Assembly: GCA_964057225.1 (NCBI GenBank)
Contig: OZ059894.1
Span: 7,037,131 to 7,101,130 of the forward strand
Source: Auanema rhodensis
Taxonomy: Eukaryota > Nematoda > Chromadorea > Rhabditida > Rhabditidae
Length of the DNA stretch: 64,000 bases
Direction of reading: 5' to 3'
Shown: piece after piece, positions 36,494-49,443 of the stretch
Layout: every line of letters begins with the position of its first letter
How positions within the stretch are numbered: the stretch's first letter is position 1
Program-made: the position numbers and the translations under genes
The notes under the pieces: generated by a model
Database searches by the model: none
What the model saw: only the letters and a program-made list of their open reading frames with translations
Told to the model about the DNA's origin: nothing

Positions 36494-39400
36494 CTAATCC
36501 TTTGATTTAGCTGTATAATACATCCAGTAAATTAAATTACAAAAAGTGAATGTAATTGGAAAAAGTTTTTGGCAAAACCTGAAAACGAAAATATGTTAAA
36601 CAAATATAATACTCAGTTTAATTACCTATCTAGCTCTTCTCCAGTCCATTTTTGGAAAAGTTTACCAGAAACCAATCTTCTACGTCGTTTTCTTGAAGCT
36701 CGACGTTGTCTCACGTATACTAGCATCTGTATATGAAGCATGGTAAGTATCATTTCATATGCATATGTATTACCCTATTATTTGGATCTTCTGCGTCTGG
36801 ATTAAGTTCACTGTTCGGAGGCTTTGGAGCTGCACATCCCACATATGTTCTAAAACATATATTACTGTTGTATTAATCGCAACATGTATAGGTATGATTT
36901 TACTTATCGTTCCATCCCTCTTTCCAATCTCCTTCTTCCGGAGAAGCACAATTAGATTCTGAAAATTGAGGCCTTCCAGGCCCATAACCAGATTTGAAAC
37001 TCTTTGTTGAGAATGTTCGTTGAAAAACATTCTTCTGTATTTCGTCATCCGTCATAAAATCCTCGAATCTAAATATATTTAAAAAAAAACTTTAATGCCA
37101 TTTATATAAAGTAGGTCTTACGATTGTTTGTTCTCCAATGTACCTACTACAGCAAGTTCAACAATTGAGAGGAAAATGTAGCCTACACAACCGAACATGA
37201 AAAGGTCAAGACCTTTAACATACGATACCTGAAACAAATGTATTTTTTAATAGAGAATCTTTTTTTTTAATGGAAAACAGCTGGAAGGCTTGATGGTCAG
37301 GCTTAGGCGTGAAAACAAATTGTATTTTTAGGTTGCTGAAGGTGAGAACAAAGCTTGATTTCAGAAGGTATAATGGAATGAACGGAATTGTCATCAAAAT
37401 TAAACTACAGAAAATGTTAAAGTTTTGTATTTCGAAGTGTTAATGAATCTCAAAAACAAAAAATAAAATAATAAATTTAAAAGGTAAGAGTGGTGGATGA
37501 ACATGACGAAGCGTGAATTAGGGAAGTTTGGTTTCAGGTTGGAGCTAATACATATATCTCGTATCAGAGAGCATTTTTGTTTTTTTTTGTTCTTGTTGGT
37601 GGAAGTGTGACAAATGTAACGAATACTGTATATGGACATACCGATGGCAGACTATTCTCATTGTTTGGATCCTTGAAACAGAAAAACCCTTTGACAGATT
37701 TATATACAAATTTAAAATAAATGAAAACTATGTTCGATGAGTGAGATCAGAGATTCGATGTTTAAGTTGGTAAGCATCATTCTGGTATATTGCATTTCAC
37801 AAGAAAGAAGCAAAGGGATAAGAGTTACGTGGATATCAATTTCACTATTTTTAGAATAAAAGGAAAAAGTTATGAAAATTTTTTTAAAATACCTTTGGCA
37901 AACTACGAGCAACATTTGAATACTGCAGAGTCAGAGCCATCAATGAAGATACACCTAGGGTAACACGAGCAGGTAAACTCTTCCTAAATTACAAATTAAA
38001 TTGAATAAATTAATTTTGTATTTTTTTATTAAAGTTAAAAGCTCAATGTTTTGTTTTCAACTTTTAAATTCTGTATACCAGTTTTTTATTTTGAAATTTA
38101 AGTTAAATTCGCCTCGAAGTTTCAGTTAATTTTCAATGTGTTTGCTAATTACTTTTGTTCTAAAAATAAATCATTTTGATTTTTGCCTAATATGATTATC
38201 CAATGATTTTTAAAAGTTGAAAAATCAAACAACATCTTGAAAATTGAATGAATTAATGAAACATGTGAGTATTTTTATGTGTTTTCTTTACCGTACCTAT
38301 CAAGCCAGAATGATATCCATGAAATTAGAACCATACAATATGTCGGGAGATAAATTTGTAGGATGTAAAAGCCATATGATCGACGGAAGAATAATTTTAT
38401 ATTTAGCTATAAATAAAATAATAAGTATAAGATGAACAAAACAACATTTTTGTTCGAATATTCAATGATCCAAAAAAAATATTTTTGTGGATTTTTCAGA
38501 AATTCAACCATTTCTCGCATGCATCACGTGAAAAATGAAAAGCTCATATTCACGTGTACTTGGAATTTTTAGAATTTTTAGAATCTCATATCAGACTAAA
38601 GATTTGTTTTTCTTGTAAAATATATAAATAGTATTATAGTATTATTACAAGTATTTTACTTTTTTATCATTTAAAAAAAAATTTGAAAAAGTTGAAAAAC
38701 TACAGTGGTGTAACTAAAAACAAAAATTTCATATATTCATATATGTATTTTAAAGTACATTGTACTCATTATATATTGTTTCTATGTATTTCCTTGAAGA
38801 TACAACCACAACTGTAGAATGTTTTTACGTCATCTAATGACAATTAAATTACTTTTTTCGTATTTAGTTGTTATACTTTCTTTCAGATTTCATATCTTAT
38901 GTTTAACATAATTTGTATTTTAATTATAATTTCAAATCAAAAAAATCCATTAAATTAATAATTTTGATGGAGAGGGAAAAACAGAATGAGAGGGAGGAAG
39001 AGAGGAAAAGGAAAAACATAGCGACACCTATAAAAACCTAATGCCCAAAAAAATAATGTTGTCTCTTTTTACAAGTAGAAAATGAAAAGAATATTCAACA
39101 GTTTTTAATATGTCATTTCTTTTACTAATTAATTCAGATGTAAAAAGTCTTTTTTATTTTTACGATTTTCTTTTTTATTATTTTTCTCTAGTATTTATCC
39201 TAAAAAATTACAAAACTCGACAAAAGGGAGATAATAAGTGACAGAGAGAGATATATAGCAGATACTTTGTATATTGTCAGTTTTGTGTTGAAAAACTTAG
39301 TTTCATATACACAATTTCAAGAAGTTCAAAACTTAATTTAAAATATATTTCTATGTATTTTAAAAAAATTGTTGTCGAAAAGACCGAACATGCTTATGAC

Positions 39401-40854
39401 ATATGCCAGCTATAAGTAAGAGATGAACGAGCTTGGCTTATTATGATGAAAAGAAATGAGTTACAACTCTACCTGGTCCCAAACTCCTGCCGGATATTGA
39501 AATGTAGCTTTTTCATGTATAAACGTTGTCATATGAAAATCAGGTAGTTTAACTTCGTCTATGAATTCAACCGGCTGACCCTGCCGCTTCCAATGCAATC
39601 GAACCTTAAAGTTTAAACAAATAACTGTCATTCTTACACACATCCGTCAAATCATAATGTTTTAAAGAAAGCTTCCAACTCATTGCTATGCGTTGCTAAG
39701 CTTGAAAAAGTGTTTTTTTATTATTTCAAAATGATTTTTGATATTATTACGTGAGTAACAAGAAAAACAAACCTTTCCAACATTGAAAGAATAACTTTCA
39801 AAAATGGTTGTACACATAACACGATCCATAGGGAAGAAACTGTAAAATATCAGAAAATTACAAAAGAACAAACAACAAAAATCATTTATTTTAATAATAA
39901 AATTCGATTTGAAGATAGTAAAACAAACCTGAAATCCATTTCACATGGTGATTCAACTACTATTCTGAAAAATAAAATAAAAAATAAAATGATATAATAA
40001 AGATTTAATAAACCGATAGTTCATCCACACTGTTCCATTAGGAAATATAGCTAAAAAAATATTTGGCGTTGGACTTTGATGTATAGATGAACCTATAAAT
40101 AAGGATTTATTGCCTAAAGAAAAAGAAGAAAAACAATTTAATTACCTTTACTGTTAACTATACAAACATTAGGCAACCAAATATGATCCACCATTCGATG
40201 TGATAATGATAAATTGGTTAGACAATGAGCTCCTTCTTCATGCTCAAATGATAAACCTGGATCATGCCATATTTGAGAAAAAAGTATATGCATAGTTGAA
40301 GATGATTGAATTTCCGAGATTTCTGATACGCGTTGGATAAGCAACTGCAAATGAGTAAATGATTTTGAATTTCATTTATCGTTACCTCCACATCCACATC
40401 AACTCCTTTCATTTTTGGAACAAGATTACGATCATATTTAGCTAACAGCTCTGTTAATATTCTACAAGAAATTTATAATTTTGAGGTTGTGTTTGTATAT
40501 AGTTATACCGAGTTGCTGCTTTTTCAGCTTGACCTAAAACACAAAAAGGCTCTTCTGATGGATCTTGAATTGTCGTCGGAAGAGGTGTGAGCACTGAAAT
40601 ATTTTTGTTTTCATATATACAGCATTGATATAGATACTTTGGCATGTTCCATTTGGCATATTAACAAATCCTTCACGACATTCACATGTCCTCTGACCAT
40701 CCTGCCACAATTTACAGTACGATGACCGTAAATCACATTTTCCACATTCTGTTAAGATATTTCATAGATTAAGCTGTACAATTTAGAAAACTTTACCTTC
40801 ATCTAGAGCAGCTACCAGAGAAACGGTGAAAGTTAATATAAAGGAAAATGCCAT
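36494..40854 (-). CDS. Cys-loop anion channel subunit with EGF-like N terminus
   Basis: Seventeen exons, from 40854-40797 to 36578-36494, give 535 residues (525 without the 30-nt exon 37671-37642). A signal peptide is followed by a six-Cys EGF-like module (Cys21, 24, 31, 41, 43, 55, with CECREGF). Then come the ligand-binding domain (WHDP, WLPN, LAIFPNG), the Cys loop Cys210-Cys224 with FPMD, M1 (about 293-315), M2 with the anion-selective PAR signature (residues 322-324), M3, a cytoplasmic loop with a very basic [12 protein letters not shown], and M4 at the C terminus. It should form ligand-gated chloride-type channels in neurons or muscle; the ligand is unknown. Loop C lacks the second cysteine pair of glutamate- and glycine-gated channels. 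An extra pair, Cys151 and Cys171, is shared with the channel at 58.4 kb. The exon order is 40748-40638, 40593-40509, 40461-40386, 40344-40146, 40092-40014, 39964-39929, 39839-39773, 39604-39473, 38406-38297, 37983-37893, 37671-37642, 37228-37122, 37068-36904, 36849-36774, 36726-36626 between first and last. Confidence 0.9.
37642..37671 (-). other. Candidate 30-nt cassette exon in M2-M3 loop
   Basis: Flanked by TTTCTGTTTCAAG and GTATGTCC, it encodes [10 protein letters not shown] in phase. The exons on either side also join in phase without it, giving the standard [12 protein letters not shown] seen in the paralogue at 58.4 kb. So it may be an optional exon, or an intronic chance match. The M2-M3 loop couples ligand binding to pore opening. 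Confidence 0.45.
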
Positions 40855-43800
40855 CAATATATAGATATCATCGGACTTTGTCAAAAATCATAAGATTGCT
40901 TTTAATTGAAAATCTACGAGGTTCTTTTTTTGAATCTGAAACTAAGACATTCACGGAAAATAATCGAAAAAAAAGAAAACGACTAAAATGAATTTCATCT
41001 AAAAATAACTTAGTAAAAAAGTACATAATAATGAATACATGCTGCATTAAGAAGGAGGATGAGGGGGAGCATAAGAGCAGAGGTAGTCAATGCCGGAGGC
41101 GGCAAGAAATAGAATTAAGCTAAAGTTTAAGAGCAATTGGAAAATTATATAATTCTTTGGTGAATAATAAACAGTTGATGAAAAAAGAGCTGATGAAATA
41201 CGATAGATAATCTTGAATTTCAGAGAATAAAAATACATCAGATGTGGTGAATAGAATAGCAGGATGCATGTTATCACTTCATCAGAGTTTCAAGCAAGAT
41301 ATGGCTGAAGAAACGAGATGAGATAATTGAGGGAAGCACAGCTAAACTTATACGCAACTTAGTGCTGTTTGCTGAAAGTGTTTAATTTTAAAAATAAGCT
41401 AATATTACATAAAGAAATGAATATATGTAAAAAAAAATTTGTTGCAATAAATAACGAGAGTTGCACAAACTTATCAGCTAGAGCATGTGCATAATGCTGA
41501 TTTAAGTATGCATATCCGAAACATATATTACATGATAACATAATTACGAAAAAGTAGTTTAATTACACATTTATGATATATCTTTAATATTTTTATTTAA
41601 CTTGTGCTAGCTTCGTGCAATTAACTTATATTCTTCAGATAATTATTGACGATTGATTAAAGCATGTTTGAGCAGACGGATAATAGAATGAATTTATTAA
41701 AGATTATGTTATAGTTAATATTAACTATATAAAATTATTTACTTAATAAAAAAAAAAGAAAAAAAAACGAAATAATCATTTTATTAACTATTAAATCTAA
41801 GAAATATTTAATTTTCAACGCAAAATTATTTTCCAAAATGATTTTGGTGACGAAAAAACTGCTTTCCAGAACAAAAAAAAAAAAATATATATATATACAT
41901 GTATATAACTATTGGAAATTATTGAGAACATAAAGGAACTATTCTCAATAATCTAACTAGGCTAAAGCTTTTTTCTTATAATTTCAAATGAGAAGAATGA
42001 TGAAGAGACATGCTCTTCTGATGAGGAATGACTGAATTTGTTAAGTAAGGAGTTCTTCTAATTAAAACAAAGCGGTTTAAGTGCTTTTAAATAAAGATAG
42101 GAGCATTCTTGAACTTGAACAGTTTATTTCTTCATAATAATTTTTTATTCAAAGAATTTTTAAATCTTTCCGTGTTTTTATAATTTACTAATATGAAATC
42201 ATTATTGAATTTTCCTGTTTAATTCTATTATTTTGAGTTTAAAAATAAAGTGAAAAGGACATTAGAATGCAACTGCCTACATACAAATTAATAATTAAAA
42301 TAAAATCTGAGTTTACGTGAAATGAAATTGAGAAAAACGTTTATGTGATTATATCCACGTGAAATATTTCATTTTTAATATCAAGAGTAACAAATAAATA
42401 TTACGAATGAATATGAATGAATAAATGAAAAATGTTCTTTAATAACTTGAGGATATTGATAATCTTAGCAATCACAAAAAAGAATATTGCTTTATTCATC
42501 TTATGCATAATATATAATGAAGATTGTTTATAGGTTGAAAGACACTTAAATATAAAAAAAAAAGAAAATTCTAAGAGATATTCAATTGAATTTATCATTA
42601 CAAAGTTTATAAAGACTAGGAATTTCTTTGGAACACATATAAATATGTCATAAGAGTTTTGAAGTAGTTTGAAAGTATTTTTTTTCAAAAACTAATTTAA
42701 TTGAAATAAAAATAAATTAATAAATTCAATGAATCTCTTATGTTTAAAAGTTTACAAATAATAAATGCTTTGTGAGAATGAAAGAAATAAAGTTGAAAGT
42801 TTTTCGGAAATTTTTGAAGTAATAAGAAAAGAAAACGATGGCTTCCTGGACTTCAAAAAAACGACTAAAAAAAACCCAAAAACGAATGCTATGAAAATGA
42901 AAATGAATGAGGAGAAGAGGGAGACAGAAACAGAGAGAAAAGAATAATACGAAGAGGGAGAACAGAACACATTCACAGGTAAGTAAGAAGCTTCCGCAGA
43001 GGTATTTCATAGCAGAGAAAAGAAAAAAATCTAAACAATGAATTTCATGAATAGTAGAATTGTGATGATAGAGTCTAGCATGACGAATTTATTTCTGATT
43101 CCAGGAATTCTGAAGAGTCCATTCGAGGTCAAAAAAAAGATTTGTATGATTGCACGCTCACTATGAGTTTATACAATGATTAGTGTAGACACTAACTGAA
43201 TTTTCAGGCTTCAAAGGGCAGTTTCAATGAAAGATCAAAGGAGTTTAATATTTTTTTACTTAATAATTCATTTGTATACAAGAAGATTTTCTGTTCCTCA
43301 GTTCATAAACCATATTTCCCACGGTCACATAATCTTCTAGTAATGATTTACGAAACAATATAGTAAAAATTTGACAAATCTAACTTAAAGCAAAGAAGAG
43401 ACGTCATTTTCGGATAATTATGCAAATTTTAATGAAAGATTTGAGATTTGTTTGTCTTCCAATAATCCATCAAGCAAAAGTTATGAAATTCTGATGCTGA
43501 CCAGCGTGGACGAAACACTTTCTTGCCAAAAACAGAAACATGACAAACGATCAGAAATAGAATGAAGAGAAAGAGATGTACACTAATTCTAGAGAGAAAG
43601 GGACGAGAAACTAGATGGATTACGACTCAGAGTGCATAGCAAAGGGACTCTTTCTTGCTTCCGATGAAATGAAAAATCACCTGAAGAGAAAGACAAGAAC
43701 ATCATGATCGTTGTCTGCAAGGCTAAAGCATAGAAGTCGGATGGAGTCTAATGGGCTACGGCTGTGCCAATCACTTCATCCGGGGTAGAAACAGCAGAGC

Positions 43801-45800
43801 GAACTTGGAGACAACACTTCCGCCAATTTAAGGTTTAGGTACCAGGAATTTATTTTTTAGTTCAAGTGATTTAAGATGTAATTGAGGAAAGCAGGTGAAG
43901 GTGATAATCTGTCGAACCTTTTTCAACTAGGACAAATTGAAACGACTAAAAAATTCGATTGGAGGGAGGAAAAGGGAAATCGAAGATCGTGCCGAAATAT
44001 TTTGTTTATTATGCTTTAAGTGCGGGACGAAAAGTTTGGACGACTCGAAAATCGTTATGTTTTCCATATAATTAACTTTGATTTACACATGTTTATACAT
44101 GAACATATAAACAATTCGGATACAGAACTCAAAATCTCTCTGTTCAAATTGGTTTAACAACATATGCAAAGCTTCATAAGTATTTATATTTCATGAAGTT
44201 TTCATTGTATATGATGAGATGTACATTCATATATACACAGAGGGAACAGTTATGTTTTTTGACTTTAAAAAATGACGTCATTACTGAATTGCCTAATTTT
44301 GTTGAAAAAAATTTAAACAGGAAGATTCAATAATCTTGACGTGAGATTTCCTGGCTACTCGTCTCTTGAGAAGTCTCTTGACGAGTCCGGGTTGCAATGA
44401 GGCACAGAGGCTTCAAGCCAAATGTGAGTTGACAGAGAAGTAGCTTGTGAAGAAAAGCAGTGTATTGAAGACATTATGAATTTATATGGAATAGTCAACT
44501 GTAAAGTTGACAAACATTAACAATATCAATCAAGATTACATAAGGTGTTCTGGTTGTAATGTTATCTGCCACGAGAGATAAGTTACAAGGAGCTGAGAGG
44601 ACGAAAATAATCTGCAAAGAATAGGATGTGTTTGTATGTGAGTTTTGGAGGATGAACAAGTTGAAGAACGCTGAATGCGAACGATTTCATACATGTTATG
44701 TTTGGGGATTGTTGATGGCTAGAAGTGTTTAATCTTGACAAACTCGCTATCAAATGATTTTTTTCTGATAATCCAAACATATCATTATAAAAATCATCTT
44801 ATAGTTATATTGAATACAAAAAACATATTTGTAAAAAATGAGACTATCATTCATGTTCTAGTAACTATAGTTTAGGACACCGGAAATTTTTAAAATAATT
44901 GTTCTCGAAATTCAGCAGATACGACGTCCGCAGTGAGAGCAATAGAAAAACACAAACTGAAGTGAAAGACACGTTGGGTGCTTCAAGCTTTCAGAGCTTC
45001 CTGAGTAAAGGCTTCGAGTTGAATGGAAAAGGCAATAAGAAAATACATATGTTAAAATAATATGGCCATAGATGTAATTTAAAATATTGATTAAAGAAAA
45101 TTTAATTGGAAGAAAGCCAACACATTTTAAGATTTCATGAAAAAATGTATAAATAAGTATATTATAGTAAAAGTAAGACAAGTTATTTGATTAGGAAAAC
45201 GACAAAGTACAATAACCTTATGTTTTGTTTTGATTTAGCTTATACATATGTCTTTTAGAATAGCCAAAAATATTAGAAATTGAATATATTATAGCAATTT
45301 GGTAGGAAAATCGCATTTTTTTTGAAATAAAAAAAATGATATATGTTGAGCTTTCCAGAGTAAAGCATGTAGGACTAGACTTTGTCAGCTGAATGAACAA
45401 AATTTTCTGAGAAAAAAAGAAAAAAGATTATTATCTTATTACAAAACATCAAAAAGCATTGGTGAATGACGCATATAGGACAGAATAAGAAAAAAAATTT
45501 AGTTCTGTTGATACGTACAGGATGCTGATGGGGGGACCAGGAAGAAGAAAATGTTTCTATACATGCTGCACAGATTAGCAAGTTAAACGACGCTGATTAA
45601 ATTATACGTCCATATTCGGAGTGTGTAAAATTTGAACTTCTTCAATGAGAAAACAGACGTTAGTTAGAGTGTTTTAAGTTTTATTCGTTAAGTTTGTGAA
45701 GAGAGAAAGAGAGAGAAAATAGATTTCAGCGTTGCAGCATTACGAGCTGTTCAGGTCAAACTTGTAATTTGGAGAAGGTTGATTACAAAGACATGTCGTT
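40855..45800. other. Gene-poor intergenic region
   Basis: AT-rich DNA upstream of the EGF-bearing channel gene. Open frames are short and biased in composition. The ATG-initiated acidic/basic frame at 42,765-42,947 mirrors a GA-rich tract and is not credible as a gene. The part next to 40,855 should hold the channel promoter. No RNA gene or repeat of note was seen. Confidence 0.5.
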
Positions 45801-45892
45801 ACTAGAAGATCGTTGATGTTGTGATATCCGATCTTCAACCTGCCGAAGATCATACTTCCTTTCGTCTGTCTTCCTTTCATTCAGATTTATAT

Positions 45893-46075
45893 ATACTGGG
45901 TTGGACTAGACGACGTTCAAAGGTTCGGACAACAGTCACACAATATATCCTTGTATCCACTAATGTTACAGGAGGATTACATTTCACACAATGTAAAGGT
46001 CAATTTGATTGGAAGCGTATAGCTAAAGCTAAAGCTATTAAAGCTAAAATTCGGGCTAAGATAAGTGATAGCTAA
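45893..46075 (+). CDS. Possible terminal exon, Lys/Ala-rich
   Basis: Begins after TTTCATTCAG and reads open to a TAA. It encodes WTRRRSKVRTT near the start and ends with the repeat-like AKAKAIKAKIRAK, which would form a basic helix. There is no ATG in frame and I could not join an upstream exon, so it may be the 3' end of a gene or chance. Confidence 0.25.
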   Translation: MLGWTRRRSKVRTTVTQYILVSTNVTGGLHFTQCKGQFDWKRIAKAKAIKAKIRAKISDS

Positions 46076-47642
46076 GAAAGATTTAGAAGAAAAGTTAAAG
46101 AGATTCATCTCAGAAATTGACACCTCTCTTGAACTTTTTTTTTCTAAAAGGTTAAAACTAAAGGTGTGATAGAAAGAGAAAAAAGATATGAAGACAAAGT
46201 GCTAGAGCAAGTTGAAACGAAGATACCTGACGTCGTTCATAATATTCTTTTTTCTCTTTTGTTCTTAAAATTGAAAAAAAAGATAAGAAAAAGAAAGACT
46301 TATGAGACAGAAAGTGAGCAAGATCGAAACAACACTATTCTGGCATTTGCATGTTGCACATGTTTGTATATATTCTAAAAATACAAGAAAAATAGAGAAG
46401 AAATGAGATACAACTAGAGTATGCTTCAAGGCTGAAATGCTCATAGGTAAGATGACTGATCTCATCTGTAACCTCATTAATCATTAAATGATTGAAAAGA
46501 ACAACAACAATACAACCTGAAGTAGCGATGAGCACACTAGTAGAAATAATGAGAGGAAAGAGTATATGGAAGAAAATCTTATGAAAAGTATGAAGCTGAT
46601 GAAGATGAAGATATTGCTTAGAATCTGGTCAACGATCATCAAATCAGATACTTTCAGACAATAGAAGGTTTCATATTCGTCGGCGGAAAAGAGTTAACGG
46701 GAAAAGGATGAGGAGGAGGAGATGGGATCAGGAGGTATAGGTACACACAAATATTTCAATACAAACTATGCTTTAATGGAAATATATTGGAATATATAGA
46801 TTTTCGTATAGTTGTTGCATTCCTGTATCATCTGATTCTTCTATATATTCGTGAGCTGATATCTTTGGAGGATTATCTTGATCTTGAAGACATCTGACGA
46901 TGCACCAGTTCAAGTTCATGAAAAACAAAAAAAAACACGAGGTGAAATTGGGATTGACGTTATGAATATATGAATAATAGATTCATCATTGATGATTTTC
47001 TGATTGAGAACTATTGCTTTAAAACTTGAATTTGATTGAGTATCAATAGGCGTATAAACTGACACCCCCTTAGGTTCTAACCTCTTTTGCCTCGAGGCTA
47101 TAAATTGTGAAAATATAAGATAAAGATGAAAGGATAACAATTGCGGTGGGCTGTCGGAATCTAAAACCGAAGAGCAACTGCTCATCTAGTCACCGTCCTG
47201 TCGTCGGTGCGTTTTCGTCTCAGCCTGCGTCTTCGGTGCTACTTCCTCCCCCAATCTCTTCCACCCGCTTCCAATTCTCCATCTCTTTTAACTCTTCATT
47301 TTCCTTATCTCTATTGCAAACTTGCTTAATCTCTAGATCTCTATGTGCTCTTAAGCATTCAGGGTCAACATCTAGTGACAAAGAATTGCTCACTGCATGA
47401 CATAAGATAACTTGTCCAGATACTTTAAACAGTTTTCGGAATTCCAGAGATGAGTGAGCGTTTTAATCGCCACAAAACATTTTTTGTTGTATGGAAAACT
47501 TATGATATTTCTTTGTTCGAGTACAGTCCCAAGATCGAGTATAACGAATTTTCAAAGGTTATGTTATGCTTTTACTTGCTCAAAGGAAATTTTACCTATC
47601 AAACTTGAATAATATAAATTGTTTGAACATATTTGAATAAAG

Positions 47643-47895
47643 AACCTATTCCTATAATTGGAGCTTGTCAAAGCTTAGAAGCGGGACAAAAGCCAATATA
47701 TCCGAAATTTGAATGCTATTCTCAAACTCAATATTGTCTTTCAGAAAAATATTCTATGCGCTATTGCAAAACTACAGAAACTGGTAAGTGTAAGCACACG
47801 ATTGATTAAAAACTTCATCGTCATATCCTTACTGGCTAATTTGAATGAAACAGAAAAACTTGATAATAGTTGAGTAAGAAAATTAGAAAAAATAA
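47643..47895 (+). CDS. Possible Cys-rich 3' exons of a small gene
   Basis: An exon of about 140 nt (47,643-47,782) after the acceptor AATAAAG encodes a segment with four spaced Cys (GACQS, FECYS, QYCLS, RYCKT) and ends at a good donor GTAAGTG. After 70 nt, AATGAAACAG leads into EKLDNS and a stop near 47,872. The composition and splice sites look real and suggest a secreted Cys-rich domain. The upstream exon with a start codon could not be found in phase; ATGAGTGAGCG at 47,450 is one option but does not join cleanly. Confidence 0.3.
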
Positions 47896-49360
47896 ATATT
47901 TAGAAGAAGATGAGGCTTTGAGCCGTAAACTTAGCTCCCAGTGGCAGTGAATTCTATTTGCTCCGTTGTTTCTATTTCCCGTTGGGAGCATAATACAATT
48001 GTTTCGGCCAGGATGAAGCTGTGATTCTTTCTCCCACTTTCTCCCATATTTCGTCCTTGTCTTCAGCTATGTTCGTTGGATTGTTAGCACATTTATCTTT
48101 TTAATAAAAATCTGCTTCAAACAAACTATATTTTAAAAATATAAAATTAAATTTGTTTATGAAATACAAATGCTCTAAATATACTAAAAAATAATTAAAA
48201 TCTAAAAGGTTTTCGTCTTTTTTTCGTCTTCGAACTTAAACCCAATTTATAATTTTTGAATTAGAAGCTACCTATTTAAAAGATGACTGACAGAGATAAA
48301 TAACTGATAGAAAAAATGAAAAAATAAGTCTGAGAGAATCAAAGTTTGATTTTAACTTTCTATCAATAGGGAACATATCTATGAGACGCAGTAAAATGGC
48401 ATATGACTTTATGATGCGGATGATGATGAGGATGAGAATGAGGATGAAACTGATGAGAGCGATGTGAAAGAAGAGTTCTATGACAAAGAAATCGAGCTGG
48501 TTCTCACTTAGTTGCAAGAACACATCATAACAATAAGCATTCGAATGTGACCAGATAACGAAGCATCAACTACATGTTTCAGCTAGGCTGATCTGCATTT
48601 GGAGCTGCATTTAGAGATGATTCAAAGAAGTAGCCGTCTGCTCATTTGCAATAACGCGTCGTCAAAAGGAAGAAGATTCTAAATCGGGCGAGGTGATGGT
48701 AGCAGTTGATTTAACGCCTAAGGCAATCATAATGTTCATGAATCATATATAATCTTCAATTGCTGCCCACACATACAATGGTTACGAAAGTATAAGAAGG
48801 AGAAGCAGATGAAAAAAAGAAAATTTGTAAAAAACGATATCAAGAACAAGTAATATATATGTATATAATCAAATAAAACAAAAGCACGAAATATAAAACT
48901 AAACCACCATATATGCCAAAAATCGTGTACAAAGGGCGTAAAAGAAACGAGCATGAAACGAGCAAGAAACGAACGACAACAAGGCGAACAATACAATGAG
49001 GTGGACGATATGGTGAGCCTGTGTTGTATATCTCTCCTGGTGCACTCACGTGAAATAAAGTGACGGAGTTATATTTTTTTCTTTTCATTTTCATATTTTC
49101 GACTGAAAAGAGCAGCAACGCGGTTGTGTTTATTTCTTTACTTATTTTTTTTCTTTTTAGTTTTCAAAGAGATGTAGATGCTTTCACCAAATTATTATAT
49201 TTATTGTTTGTTTGAAACAGAGAAGAATATTAAATATAGTTATATGTCAATAAGTAAGAAGAAATAATTAAACTAGATTTTCTTTAATTTGAATTTTGAT
49301 GTCTTTATTCATATACTCATTATTTCTCATTTTCATTCTTTTAAATCCTCTTCAAACCTG

Positions 49361-49362
49361 AG

Positions 49363-49428
<66 letters not shown>

Positions 49429-49443
49429 CCTCTCTTTCTCTCT
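49361..49443. repeat. (CT)n microsatellite
   Basis: About 80 bp of CT with a few TTTC interruptions. Confidence 0.95.

Noticed and set aside
37712-37915. 67-residue minus-strand frame in the channel gene
   Set aside because: It reads the end of the M2 exon out of frame and then intron sequence.
42765-42947. Acidic/basic 60-residue ORF
   Set aside because: Follows a GA-rich tract; no domain, splice sites or conservation visible.
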